Assembly: GCA_032158265.1 (NCBI GenBank)
Contig: JAVTIF010000011.1
Coordinates: forward strand, 1,116,001-1,180,000
From: Bacidia rubella
Lineage: Eukaryota > Ascomycota > Lecanoromycetes > Lecanorales > Ramalinaceae
Direction: 5' to 3'
DNA length: 64,000 nt
In this document: positions 12,087 to 25,884 of the stretch, one piece after another
Layout of the letters: every line of letters begins with the position of its first letter
Position numbering within the stretch: the stretch's first letter is position 1
Position numbers and translations under genes: made by a program
The notes under the pieces: model-generated
Told to the model about the DNA's origin: nothing
Database searches by the model: none
The model's input: only the letters and a program-made list of their open reading frames with translations

Positions 12087-15000
12087 TTATATTATTTATC
12101 TTAACTAAAAAAATTTTGCTTATTCTATAGTAAAAAGTATTAACTAATATTTCTTAAGCTTATTTATAATACAAATTATATTTTATTAATTATAGCAAGT
12201 TATATTAAACTCTATAAAATATAAATATGATACTTATTAAACTATAATATAGGATTATTTATTTTAATCTTTCTATATCTTAATAGGACTAGTTTATTGT
12301 CTATTATATTTAATCTTATATTTATATTTTCTATAATTTTATTAATAATCTTTTCGCTTTAGTAGTATTTTTCTTTAATTAAAAACAAGTTATTTTCTAA
12401 TTAGAAAAAGACTCTTAAATGCTAACTATATTAATTAGTAAAATAAATTTATATTAATAATATAGCAACTTGTTTATTCTAGCTTTAGTTATATATTATT
12501 GCCTATATATTAACTAAAGGTTATTAATATATCTTTAGTTTAATATATAACTTATATAACTTATTTAGCTCTTTTATTAGCTTATATATAATTATTAAAA
12601 TATTTAAATAATTTAATACTTAGAATAAAAAATAGCTTAAATTATAATTAATAATTTAGATAAATATATAATTAAGTAAAAAAGTTAGTAATATCTAAAA
12701 TAACTATACTCTAAAACAATAATCCTAAAAATCACTAGATTTAATAGCTAATATAGTATAAAAATAGTAATATATAGTATTTATATAAATATTAAAAAGC
12801 AATAATCTAGGCTATTAATATATTTTTAATATACTAATATTAATAATTATCCCTACTAAAATATAAGAAAAAAAGGCTCTAGTTATTTAATTTAATAAAA
12901 TTATTAATTATTTTTGCTTATTTTAAGTTTAATCATAAATTTTTCTGCTTAATAGTATTAAAAATGCTATTAAGAAGCCTATTAGCAATTTGTTATAATT
13001 TCTAACCCTTATAAAATAATATTGCTTTTTGCTTTTATTTATTCTTTTTAATTGAATATTATTTTATATTATTAATTTGTTATATTATATATTCTATTTT
13101 AATTATATTAGTAATTTCTATTATTGCCTAGCTAAATATTAATGAATATATAAATCTTAGATTTATTTATTCATTAGTATTAATTTAATATTTTTATATT
13201 ATTAATTAGATATTAAGAATACTATTATGATATTTACTTATATTTTATATACTTAAAGTTTTCTAAATATCAAACTTTATTAGCTTAAGGTTTATATACT
13301 ATAAATTAAATACTAAAAGAAAGCTTAAATATAAGCTGTTGCTTTTAAATAAATTATTTATAACTTATTATATTAGGTTTTTAAGCCCTATAAAAATAAT
13401 AAATATTTTAATTATCAATGACTTTATTAATAATATTAGTTTCTAAGCTAAATAGCCTTAATTATTAATTGTCTATAAATGGATTTTAATAATAAAATCT
13501 ATTTATAAGCTTAGTTTTAATATTTAATTAATATATATAAATATAATATTAGTAAATATTTTATTTAAGATATATTACTAGAAATATCTTTATATTTAGA
13601 AGCTACTTTCTATAGTATTATTTTTAATATTATCGCAGAATATATATATATTTAATAATATTATCGCAGAATATTAAATAATTTTATATAAAATAAAAGT
13701 AAAAATATAATATTTTAAAACTAAGTTTTATTAAATTTAGTAAACTTAATTATAATAGCTATAATTTTGTAGTAAATAAAAGTTAACTTAGAATACGCAT
13801 ATTCTAATGTAATTATAAGGGATTTTACCTCTATAGATATTCTTTAAACTAATTATTATATAGTAATTCTATATAATATTAGTATATATCTAGCCTAAGT
13901 TTAGTATTATATTTTATTATACCTTTATAAATTATCTTCCTCTTAAGCTTTATTATATAATATATAGTTTTTGATTAACTTTATTGCATTTTAAATAAAT
14001 ATAGTATACCTTAGTTTGAGTTTAGGATCTAGTTTTGCAATATGTTAGTAACTAGGAATAAGCAATCTATTAAGATTATAATTAAGATTATAATTAAGAT
14101 TATAATTAATATTAAAATATATTTTAAGTCTATATTAAATCTTATAAACTAATAATATTAATTAATACTTAGTTAACTTTGCTTTTGTATTTTATCTTTA
14201 TTTTTATATTATTATTATGCCTTTCTATTACTATAAATAAGTTTATAGCTAAATACTTTTATTTTAGAGAAAGCATATTTTATTATATTTTAATTAAAGC
14301 TATATTCTATTTTATTAACTACTCTCTTTTATATAAAAAGTTTATTAAGTCTATTTTTTTTAAATTTTAGTAAGTATTATAAATAATAAATAAAAGCTTA
14401 TAGCAATTATTATAAAATATCTTATTAAAAGTATATTTCTAAGCCCTTTTGTTAGCAATTTCTATTAGCTTCTTATTAATAATATAAAAAATAAACTTTA
14501 TCTTTTCTATAAAAGCAATATTATTCTATAAAACCTCTTTAAACCTATTAAGCAAAATATTATTTAAGTTTTTTTTTAACTTTTGCTTATTTATTAGTAG
14601 TAATAGATTATATAAAAGATATATAACTTTCTGCCTATTTATTTCTTATTATTTTTTTACTTATATTAAAATTTCTTTAAAAAGCAAGTAATTTTTATAT
14701 TCTTTAATAAATAAAACCTAATTCTGCTTTTATAAAATCTTTTTTTTTAATATTTATTTTATATCTTATTATAATCTTTTTAAAGTAATAAAATTTTTAT
14801 CTTTGCTAGTCTTTTTTATATAATTTATTTAAGTTAAGAATATAAATAACCTAATTATTGTTTAGTATATTAAAAAAGCAAATATTTAAGGACTTAAAGA
14901 TCTAAATTAAGCTCTTATTTATTATATTTTAATTAAAATTATATATTATTAGTTTATATTAGTTCTTTAGTTCTTCTTTTAAAGTATTTCTTATTTTATT

Positions 15001-15914
15001 AAATGTTTTTTAAGTATATCTTAATTCCTTTTTTAATTTATTTTCTATAATATAAATAGAGCTTAGATATAGCTAATTTTCTTAATTTACTATTAAATTA
15101 AGTATTTTTTTAATATTATTTAAGTATATTATATTTATATTTTTATAAAAAGGCCTTAATTTTTATAATTATATAGATTAGATTTAGTTTACACTATATC
15201 TTTATAGCTGTATTAAATGCTTACTTAATTAGTATAATACTATTAATAATTATTCCAGAATAATAGCTTAAATATCCTTTTTATATATATATATTTTTTA
15301 TCAAAAAACAATATTAAGAATAATATTTAAACGCTAATAGCACTATTTAAAGTATATAAATAACCTTAAAGAATCCTTAAAGTTATACTATTTCTTTATA
15401 GCTTTATAGTTATATTCCCTTTAATTTTAATATTTCTATAATATATTTTATTAGCAATTTATATCTTTTTTTCTATTAATTTTAATAAAATATACTATAT
15501 TATAAAACTTTAATATATTATATTAAAAAGTTGCAATATGTTAAATAAATATAATTAAATTATTATAATATAATAATACTAAAGTCTTATTTATTAGTTT
15601 ATAAATATAGTTACTATAATCTTTAGATTTTTAATTAGTACTGCTTTTACTATAAACATACTTCTTTTTTTAATATAATTTATTTTATTTATATTATATT
15701 ATACGCTTTTTAGTAAAAAATAATTATTGCTTTCTCTTTTAAATTATAGTTAATTATATAGCTTCTTTATTTCTAATTTCTTTCTTTACTTTTATTATTT
15801 TTAAATAACTTTTAGTATTCATTAGTATAATAATAGTTTTTATTGATTTGCTATAAATATTAATAAGAGGCTTTAATATATTAGTACTCTTTCTTATAAA
15901 TATTAATCTATATT
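12087..15914. other. AT-rich block, unassigned
   Basis: Nearly 4 kb of A/T-dominated sequence without a readable gene. A 63-codon open frame at 14179-14370 is composed almost only of A/T-codon residues (I, F, L, Y, K) and is not credible. Degenerate gypsy or LINE sequence is likely, but no domain block could be aligned. It contains one short tandem repeat (14071-14106). Confidence 0.5.
14071..14106 (+). repeat. 12-bp tandem repeat, three units
   Basis: TAAGATTATAAT is repeated three times without mismatch. It is a simple A/T minisatellite inside degraded transposon sequence with no visible function. Confidence 0.85.
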
Positions 15915-16080
15915 TACGATGAATCGCAGTTAAAAGAACAAAAGACAGAATTGTAACATTTAATTGGTAGTAAATAGTATAATTAATAACTAATAAACTG
16001 AAAATAATTATATATAACCGGTCGCCAAGTACCTAATAATTAACTATTTAATAATCAGCTATATAACTATAATATATTCC
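15915..16080 (+). repeat. Dispersed repeat R1, copy 1
   Basis: About 150 bp align with 26890-27025; shared anchors include AGTTAAAAGAA, AACTGAAAAT and TATATAACTATAATA. This copy keeps a G/C-richer patch (ACCGGTCGCCAAGTACC). It could be part of an LTR, but no partner LTR with a TSD was found. H2 starts 170 bp downstream, and the second copy also borders a Helitron-like element. Confidence 0.6.
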
Positions 16081-16249
16081 TCTTACTAAAGAGATCAATA
16101 AAATCCTCTAAGTACTATTATTTAACCAATTATCTAAGGCAGAAACATCCAATTAAATAGAATTATTTAGCAATATAATTGGGCAATAAGTAATAATAAG
16201 GCTATTTAAAGAACAGAGGCAATATTTATTAGTTATATTATTTAATTAA

Positions 16250-17306
16250 CAAGAAAGCCTAGAGTTTTTTTAGAAAAAAACTCTTCTAGAAAAAAAATCG
16301 GAAAATTCCGCTACAAAGAAACTTCAATTTTTAGTAGCAAAAACCTAGTTTCTTAATATAATACTAATAGCAAAAAAGAGCTAATTAAAGCTTAAAAACG
16401 ATATTAAAAAGACTTATTATATTATATAATATTGTTCTAAATAAAAAAATAGCAAGCTTTTTAATTAATAAAATTAAATATAATTATATTTAAATAATTT
16501 TTTAATTATTCTCTAGCTAATTTTATTGCAGATTTAACTAAAAAATAGCTAAAAACTGAAAAACGCGGAATTAAAGTTATAATTAAATAGTTATAGCTAT
16601 TTAAATTAATTAAAGTATTTTATTTTATTCAGTTATAATAATTAATTTATTTAAAATTTATTTTAACTTAATTTGCAACTAAAATAGCTTAAAAAATAGC
16701 TAAAAACTTAAAATAATAAGGTTTAAGCTTTTTTCAAATAATGTATAGTTAATTTAACTAATTAAAAACTTTTATTTTAATTAATTATAACTTTTAAAAC
16801 CGGCGTTTTATTTAAAATTGGTTTCTAGCTTAATTTACAGCTATTTTAGCCTAAAAAACGGCTAAAAAAACTTATAAAACTAAAATAGCGGAATATAAAG
16901 TTTATTAATAGTTTTGAAATTAGTTTTAAATAATTTTAAAAATCTATTTTAAATAATATATAGTTTATTTTAATAAAATACTTATTTTTTAGTAAAATTT
17001 TAGCAATTAAAATTAATAGAAAAAGCCGGTTATAATAAGTTTTATATAAAAATATTAATTATTCAATAATTTTTAATTAAATTAATCTAATTTTTGTATT
17101 ATATTATAGCATATATTATATTTTATAAACGATAAAATTATTGTAGTAATACAATAAATTAATAGAATAATATATAAATACAAAGAAATTCCCTATTGCA
17201 AAGATTTTTAGTGGTCTGCTAACTAAGAAAAAGGGCAAAACAGCCGATTTTTATTAGCTAAAAGTTAAGGTTAAAATTCGGCTTAGTTATATTATAAAAA
17301 GGTAGA
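16250..17306 (-). mobile_element. Helitron-like non-autonomous element H2
   Basis: On the minus strand it begins A|TCTACCTTTTTATAATATAA and ends with the GAG-T7/A7-CTC hairpin, 12 nucleotides and CTTG|T. It is 1057 bp and is the closest relative of H1, sharing both termini and the interior. The flanking A and T with no duplication, plus the 3' hairpin, fit Helitrons. The interior encodes nothing recognisable. Confidence 0.8.
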
Positions 17307-17424
17307 TAAATCTTATTAGTAGATAAGAGCAAAGCAATTTATTAATTAAATTATTATATATAGGTAATATATTATAAAAAGGAAACTATAGATAATATTA
17401 ATATAAAAGAAACTACGTTATATA

Positions 17425-17833
17425 TATGCTTTAGAATAGGTCGGTTTAATCTAGCAAAAGTTAGGTTAAATTAGGTCGGTTTATTAGGCTAGGTTAGGTT
17501 AAAAGACCTTTTAACTTAACCTAATCTAATCTATTTTTAACCTGATTTAACCTATTTTTCCCTAGTTTAACTTAGAAACTATTTTCAGTATATTCTTAGT
17601 ATAATTTTAGTATAATTTTAATATAGATTTTTTTAAGAAATAAAATTTTTTGATTAATAGAAATATTAATCAAAAATTAAAAAAAAAAATTGGATAGATT
17701 AACCCAGGAAAAAAACCCGACTTAACCTGACTTATTGACTTTTAACCCGATCCGACCTATCTATAACCTGACCTAAGGTGGATCAGTTTATCTACTCTCT
17801 AACCCGACCCGACCCGGACCATTCTGAAGCGTA
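17425..17833. mobile_element. hAT-like MITE, copy B (TSD GTTATATA/ATTATATA)
   Basis: The left end TATGCTTTAGAATAGGTCGG matches the family TIR after RIP transitions; the right end TTCTGAAGCGTA is less altered. The 8-bp flanks are GTTATATA and ATTATATA, differing by a single G-to-A. The subterminal GGTCGGGTT-type arrays are present but degraded. 409 bp. Confidence 0.82.
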
Positions 17834-18167
17834 ATTATATATTTATTAAATAAACTATATAGAATATTGCCGGATAATTATAAAGGAAATTATAGATAAT
17901 AAGCCATTAATATATATAATAAAAATAATATATTTATAATAATATAAAAATATATAAGATATTAGTATATATACTATAAAGGTAATTCGTTCAGAATAAT
18001 ACGAAATAAAAGATATATATAAAAGAGCAAATCATTCCTTACTGCCCTCTTTATCGCCGTTTTCGCCGCTGTCTTCGCCTTCTTTAACTAGAGTACTAGT
18101 GCTTTAATAGTTAAATAGCTATTTATTAAAATTATAGTTTTTCGTATTATTAAACTCTAAATTTAAC
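17834..18167. other. AT-rich spacer with a GC-richer pocket
   Basis: Between two MITEs. At about 18035-18110 lies a pocket with GCC/CGCC-rich sequence (TTATCGCCGTTTTCGCCGCT) that escaped RIP. It is too short to assign; it may be a piece of a younger insertion. Confidence 0.5.
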
Positions 18168-18589
18168 TACGTTTCGGAATGGTTTAGGTTGGGTCGGGTT
18201 AAAGGATAGATAAACCGACTTATTTTAGGTCGGGTTATAGATAAGTTAAGTTAGCTTAAAAATCGATAAGTCGGGTTGAGTCGGGTTATTTTCCTGAATT
18301 GACTTATCCAATTTTTTTTTCAAATTTTTTTATTAATATTTCTATCAATAATTCTATTAATTAAAAGATTTTATTTATTAAAAAAATTTATATTAAAATT
18401 ATACTAAAATTATACTGAGAATATACTAAAAATAGTATTTAAATTAGACTAGGAAAAGATAGATTAGGTCGGGTTAAAGATAAATCGGATTAAATCAAGT
18501 TGAAAGGTTTTTTAACCCAATTTGACCTAGTAAACTGATCTAACCCGGCCCAACTTTTACTGGGTTAAACCGACCTATTCTGAAGCGTA
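18168..18589. mobile_element. hAT-like MITE, copy C (perfect TSD AATTTAAC)
   Basis: The ends TACGTTTCGGAATGG and CTGAAGCGTA form the family TIR, and the 8-bp duplication AATTTAAC is perfect on both sides (18160-18167, 18590-18597). Opposed GGTCGGGTT-type arrays lie inside. 422 bp, the longest of the four copies. Confidence 0.9.
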
Positions 18590-21500
18590 AATTTAACTAT
18601 TTTAGAAAGAAAATTACTTGCTATAATTAGATTTATACTTAGTAATATATTTTATTACTAATAAATATTATTCTTTTAACTTTAATATAATCTTATTTAT
18701 ATAATTAGTATACTTTTTAATTTTTATTTTATATTTTATATAGGCTTTTAATTTCTATCCTTTTATAGGTACTAAAACCGTATTATAATAATTATTTAAT
18801 AAGCATTTTATATTAATATAAAAGCGTTTTAGGGCTAATAAAAAACATTAAACTATTTTCTAGTAAATCTTTCTCCTTAGAGCTCTTTTATAATCTAATT
18901 ATAAAATATTATTTTCTTTATTTATATAAACAAATTCCTTATTTTCTTTATATTTTAATACCTTAATACTAGGAAGTTTAAAGATAATATCTGAAGAATT
19001 AGTTTCTTTAGCAGAGCTCTTTTCTTTTAATCTTTTCCTTAAACTATCTTTTTCTTTTTTAATCTTCAGTTCCTTTTTAGCCTTTTTCTTTTTTGCTTTT
19101 AGTTTCTTTTTATCTTTTATTTTCTTGTTTCTTTTAAATCTCTTTATATTTTTAGTTAAATAACGCGTTTCTTTCTTTTTAGATAATTTAGAACTTTCTT
19201 TAGATATAAAACGTTCTTTAGATTTAGATTGTTATTTAGATTTATTATTATATTTATATCTCTTGCTATAATTGAAGTCTAATTTTAACTAATTAATAGT
19301 ATTTTAACTTAGTCTATTAAAAAAATACTTAACAATAATAATTAATTAATTAATAATTAAAGTAGTCTTTAAAGTTCTTTAGAAACCTTAAAACCCCTTA
19401 GCTATAGCTATTTTCTGTTTTATAGATTCTTGTTTACTATTATAGTATTTAATTTTATTATATTTCTTATAGCAATAGATAAATTCGCTATTAATTATAG
19501 CTTTCTGCTCTATTTAATAGCTTATTAATATCTAATTTATATTTATATCCTAAATTTAAATAAATATAGAAAAATAGTTTTTATATAGTATTGCTAATAG
19601 AATTCCGGATATAATAGCTTAAAATATATAAGCTTTATTAAAATATATTCTTTTAAATAGCTATATTATTAGATTATTTAGATTAATAATGTTATTTTAA
19701 TTAGATTATTAAATAGCTTAAACTTATTTTTATTTATAGCTTTTTTATAGTTAAAATATAAATTATCCTTTTATTAATATTCTTTAAATAAAAGATTTGC
19801 TTTAAATTTTCTAATAATTAAATTGTTTATTATTTTATTTAAAAGCTATAGATTCCTAAATATTAGAACTACTAATAAAGACAATAAGAAGTTTTAATTG
19901 TTTTTAATAATTAATTATTTAATTACTTTTAATAGTATTTAAGTAAAAAGATTAATAAAGAAGTATATTTCGTATTTAATAATAAAAGGATTAAAGAGTA
20001 ATTTAAGTTATTTAAGAAAAGCGTTTTATGCTTTTTCTTTTCTTTTAAAAAGAAAGATTTATATAGTTTATTTTTTATTAGCTAGTTTAATAACTAATAA
20101 ATAATAATATTGAGTTTTTAATCTTTTTTTATAAAAAAAAGATTTTTTAATAATAAATAATAATTCAAAGTATTTTTTATAGCTAGACTAATTAGTTTTA
20201 AAGCTTTTATATCTAAAAAATCTAGTTTAAATTAAAGAATAGCTTTTATATATAAACAGAGAATATGAATAATAATACTAAAATTAAAAATAGAATTATC
20301 TTTTTAATTTTTAATATTTATATATTTTATTCTCTTTAAAGCTAATTAAATTATTACTTTCAAAATAAGAAATTTTAATATCTATTATAATATATAAAAT
20401 ATACTTAGCTTTAGTATTTCCATATATAAATTGCTTTTTTATTAAAGAATTTAATTAAAATAGTTTTTATTATTAAATATTTATTTTAACTTTTTAATAT
20501 AAAGCAAGTTAAATTAAAAAAGCTAATTATATTTCTATTGAAATTATTATTTTATTAATCTTAATAAAGTATTAATTATGAAAATAAATAAAAGCAAATA
20601 AGAAATCTCTTTTAATAGATTTAAAAGAAAATATTTTATTTAATATATATTATATAATTGTAGCCTTTTATAGATATATTAAGTTTAATAAACTACTTTA
20701 AAACCCTTTTTTACTTTAGATTTATATAAATAATATTTTAACTATTTAAAAAAATTTCTTTATAATTATAAGATTTTATGTATATAAAGTTAGAGAATAG
20801 TTTATTAATATTATATAGGCTTTTAAATAAATTATTTATATAGATATATTTAAGCTATTTATTATTATTTAATATTTTTTATAAAATATAGACTATATTA
20901 TATTTCATTTATAAAGCTTTTAATAATATACTTTATAATTAAATTTTAGTTATTATTTTTAATAATAGTTTAAAAGTTTTAAACTTCAAATTATTAATTA
21001 AATTCTAATTTTTAATATTATATTAAAAAGATTTTAATAATTTATATATTATTAAGTTTATATATTTTAAAACTAAGCTAAAGCTATAAAATAAATATTT
21101 ATTATTAAATAGATTAAAATCTATATATTTTTATTAAAAGTTAAACTTTATAAAGGTTACTAAATAAATAAAAAGATTAAAGCTAAATCGCGTTAATTTT
21201 TATATCTTATTGTCTTTTGTAAATATTAATAAACTTAGGTAGCGAAAATAGATACTAAATTTAATATAATAAGTTAAATAATTAATTATAAATATCTAAT
21301 AAATAATATTATTTAGTTTTATATTTTAAATAGAATAAAAAGCTTATAAATTAGTTTAATACTAATATTTAGCTTACAATTATTCTTTATTTTTTATTTT
21401 ATATTTATTAATTAAATCTTTTATAAAATTAGTTAAATTAAATAGACTTTTAAGTAAATATTATTTATTCTATATATAATTTTATTATTTTTATTCAATA

Positions 21501-23366
21501 AAATATTAAACTTCTTTTCTATATTTATATTTTAGCAAACTAAAGACTTTCTAATCAAATATTTTTTTAATTTTATAGCTTATTATATTATTGTTATAAT
21601 TTTCTATAAGCGGAAGCTAGTTATTATTATAAAGTTAATTATTAAAATTCTTGTTTTTTAGAGCTAGTTCTATTATAGTAATTAATATTATTAGATATAT
21701 TTTCGATTTCTTTAAAAGCTTTAGTTTATATATATTAGATTTATAGACTTTTATTACTTTAAAAAATCTTATATACTAATTATATAGTTTTTAGTTATTT
21801 GTTTTAAATAGTTTATATTTTTTATATAGCTTAATGAAAGTATAATTACTTTCTTTAAGAATAAAAAGCTAATAATATATACTGTGCCTAATTTTTATAT
21901 TAGCTATTATAAATAAAATAATATTTATTACTTCATAATAAATTCTCTTATATTTTTTTATTAAATTAGTAAATTTAATAAGAATAAATATATATCTATT
22001 ATATAGTTTATAACTATAAATAACTTTATTTAATATAAATATAATTGAAATATTTATTAAATTATTAAATAAAGTAATAATCTTTATAGTTAATTAATTA
22101 TATAATATATCTAGAAATATTATAATAGCAAATTATAAAGCTATTTTAAAGGTCTAATTTATCCTTTTAGACTACTTATTTATCTAAGAATGATATACTA
22201 TTAAGACTAGTAATTCTATATTAAAGATAAAAAAAATTTCTTTTTATAGTACTAAAAAGAACTTAAGATCTTGATTCAAAATAATTATATAAGGTATATT
22301 CTAATTATCAAGGATTACAAGGAATATTTTAGCTTATTTACTATTATTTTAAGTTAATTTTCTTAATATTAATTTAGTAATTTTTAAGAATTTATATATT
22401 ATATTTAAAATATAGTTAATATTAGTTAATAGTTTAAAAAGAGCTAATATAAAGTTAATCGCAATAATATAAAAAATAATTAAAAAAATAATAATTAATT
22501 ATAAGTAATTATATATTAGATAATACTTTATTTATCTTAATAGATATTTTAAATAATAATAGATATATCTTTTTAAATATCAAAATAAATAATAGAAATA
22601 ATATAATTTTATTATCTATTTATAAGTTTAATAAAAGCTATAATAGAATTGATTACTATATATTAATTTAAAAATAAGCTTTTTTAAAACTAATAATATA
22701 TAAAAATATATCTTTATACCTATTAAGTTTTTATAGTATATAAGCTTATTAAATAGAAAAAATTAATAGAATTTTTCCTTTAATTCTTATACTCTTTTAA
22801 TAGAAATAAGTTATAAATAGGACCTTATTTTATATCTTCTCTATATATATAAATTAGTTCTTTATAAAATTTTAATAATATTTCTATAACTGTTATCGAA
22901 TAAATATATATTTTATCTAAAATACTATTATTTTGTTCTTTAGCCTTTCTAAATTATTTTTATAATAATCTTAATAAGATATTAAATATAATAATTTTTG
23001 AATCTAGTTTTTAATGGATATTAAGCTTATATTATAATATATATTAAAAGGCTTAAATTAATAATAAATTAAGATTTATTATATTATATATTTTTACTAT
23101 AATAGTATAGTCTATAAAAATAATAATCTTTTTAGCTATTCAATAAATAATTATATAATTAATTTTATAAAATATTTAGATTAAATAAGCTACTTTAGAT
23201 TCTATTAGCTAATAAATATAAATATTTATTATTATTTAAATCTCCTTTTATATAATAAATAATTACTTTAAAACCTTATCTTAAAGTATTAATTTTAGTA
23301 AATAGCTATCTAGAGATATTATAATATATTATTTAAGTATCTATTATTAATTATTATTATAGGATA
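18590..23366. other. AT-rich block with unassigned minus-strand coding remnants
   Basis: The largest stretch I could not assign to an element. On the minus strand the reverse complement of about 19010-19240 reads as a very lysine-rich segment (KKKKAKKELKIKKEKD-like), and about 19370-19680 has protein-like composition interrupted by RIP-type stops. This suggests a degraded minus-strand transposon protein, but no catalytic motif could be placed. The remainder shows nothing. Confidence 0.4.
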
Positions 23367-25751
23367 CAAAAAAGCCTGGAGTTTTTTTGGAAAAAAACTT
23401 TCCTGGGAAAGTGAGATTTTTGGTGGTAGGGAACGGGCATCCTAGTAAGATTTTTTAGTAGTAGGGAATAAATATCCTAGCCAGCACCGACAACGAGGTA
23501 TTTAGCTAAAAATCTCGTCGGAGCAACTTATTGCGTTATATATCACGTATAATAACGCGGGAACAATAGGGAGTAATAATTAAAAAGCAAAAGCCTATTG
23601 TCGTTTCTATTATATAAAAAGTATAATTTAAAATAAAAGCTAATAATAGCGAAGTAGTTAATTTATAGACTTAGAAATAATATCAGAGTAAGCTAAAAAA
23701 AACTATTTGATATAAGCGTAGAAGTAATAGAGATTTAGAGCAATATTAATAAAATATAACCTCGTCGTCGAATTCAAATTTATTTTTATATTAAAACGCT
23801 TAAAATAACTGTTTAGAATACGCGGGTTTGAGTTTATCGATAAATTTTATTGCATTTTTAAACAATTTAAGCTTTTTTAATTAGAATAAGCAAATATTCT
23901 ATATAATACTTGTTTTTCATTATATATACTACTATTATATTGATTTTAACGGCGGAATTAACGTATTAAAATAACGACTACCCGCAATTTCTTTATACCT
24001 ACTTTTAACGTAGCAGCGGTTTTTCGCTATTGTCGTTTTACTTTCTTTTAACGTTTTTGCTGTAGCTTAGTTTTATACCTTTTTTGAAACTTTACGCCAG
24101 CGCTAAAGTTCCGGACGTTAAAAAATTGCAGTAGTAATATAAAGCTCAATAATAGTAAAAATAGCTTATATAGTATCTAACTTAAAAGGTCAAATTCGCT
24201 ATTTTCTTAGTATAATAACTCTAAGCGATTAGATACTAGCGATCGTAATAAAATAAATAATAATATTAATAGAATTGCAAAAAAATAAAAAAGAGCAGTT
24301 CTCGGTAATAATTATAGATATTCTAGCTTTTATAACTTCGATAGTGATTTTAAAAATAATAATAGCAACTGTATATATAAGTCTCTTAGTTAATATTATA
24401 AACGATTAAAATAGTTTTTTTTATTATATAATATTTAAGCTATATATAATTGTTTTAACTAGTTAGATTGCTAATTATCGTTCTATCGGTTATAGAATTT
24501 TTATATTTTCTTTTTTTACTGTTAATAATTAGTTTAAGGTTTAGCGGCTTATATTCGCTGTTAGCTTTTATATTCCTTCGTTTATTTATACTTTAAAAGC
24601 TAAGTATTATTAGTTAAAAAATAATAACTAAAAAACTTATTTTTAATTATATCGCTAGTTTTAAAAGCGTTAACAAAGTTGAAATAGCTTTAAAAATAAA
24701 TATATAGCTTTTCAGAAATAATATTATATATAAGCTTATCAATATTTGCGCGAATAGTTCTATAGAATAGGTAATAAGGAGTTTAAAAGACATATAAATA
24801 TTAGCTATCGACGACAAATTTTTAAATATAAAGTTATAACTTTTGCAATCGACTATAAAGCTATAAATACAATTAATAGCTATATTTATTATTTAGTTTA
24901 GCTTCAATATTATAAAAATCTTAATATATTTATTACTATATTAAATATAGCATTTTTTCTAAATTTTGCTATCTAGTTTTTTTATAAATAATATTGTCGA
25001 TTATTATATTCTTTTAATATTCTAACTTTATTGCTTTTATGTTAAACAATAGCTATATATCGAATACTAATTGTTTTATTTACGGATTAGGTATAAAAAC
25101 AAACATATAAAGTTTACTCGTTAATTATACTATATAAAAACTCTCGCAATTGAAATTGTAAAGCTTTATAATACAATTAAACCTTAACTCGTTATCGTCG
25201 TTATAGTCTATTGTAAATATAATAGTATAAAATTTAATAATAGTTATAATAAATAAATTAAAAAAAAGAATAACAATAGTAAAAAACAGTTTTAACTGCT
25301 AAAATAGCTATTAATAATAAAGTTATAAAGCTAGCTATTATTAGAGTTGTTTTAGCTAGTTACAAACGCGTATTGACGCTTTATTTATATAAATAATAGT
25401 ATTTATAATAGTTTAATATTAAAGTAAAAAGAAAAAAAAAAGGAAAAGCAAATAAAGTTGAAAATTTAGGCGGAGCTTAGCATAATTAAGTTAGGCTGTT
25501 CGCCGATTTATATTATTTTAGTTATTATTGAACAATTATAAAGTCGATTAAAATAATTGCTAATATATTTAAATACGCATAATATGTGCTTAAACCTTTG
25601 ATAGATTAGGAACGTTTATTTGATATTAATATAGAATGCATAAAGTATAGAGATTTGATAACAGTAGCTGTTCTTAGTATACCGGATTTAGTTTAGCGTA
25701 TCCCGGAGTAGTACTCGGGATTTCGGCTCAGTTCTATTATAGAAAGGTAGA
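23367..25751 (-). mobile_element. Helitron-like non-autonomous element H3
   Basis: On the minus strand it starts A|TCTACCTTTCTATAATAGAA and ends with the family hairpin and TTTG|T (degenerate CTTG). Close to its 5' end is a near-perfect palindrome, CCCGGAGTAGTACTCGGG (about 25690-25710). Its 3' 200 bp match H4, not H1/H2, so it belongs to a second subfamily sharing only the terminal signals. 2385 bp, with G/C-richer patches; no Rep/helicase protein was seen. Confidence 0.75.
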
Positions 25752-25884
25752 TTAAAAGCTTTATATTCTTTATAGATTAGTAAATAAACCTTAGTTTTAG
25801 TTTAATATTTTCTTTTATTTCCTTTCTTTCAGGAACTTCTTTTTAGTAGCTTTGTTTTATATACTATTAATAGTTTTACTATAA

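Noticed and set aside
14179..14370. 63-codon open frame in AT-rich block
   Set aside because: Composition is only A/T-codon residues; chance absence of stops, no motif.
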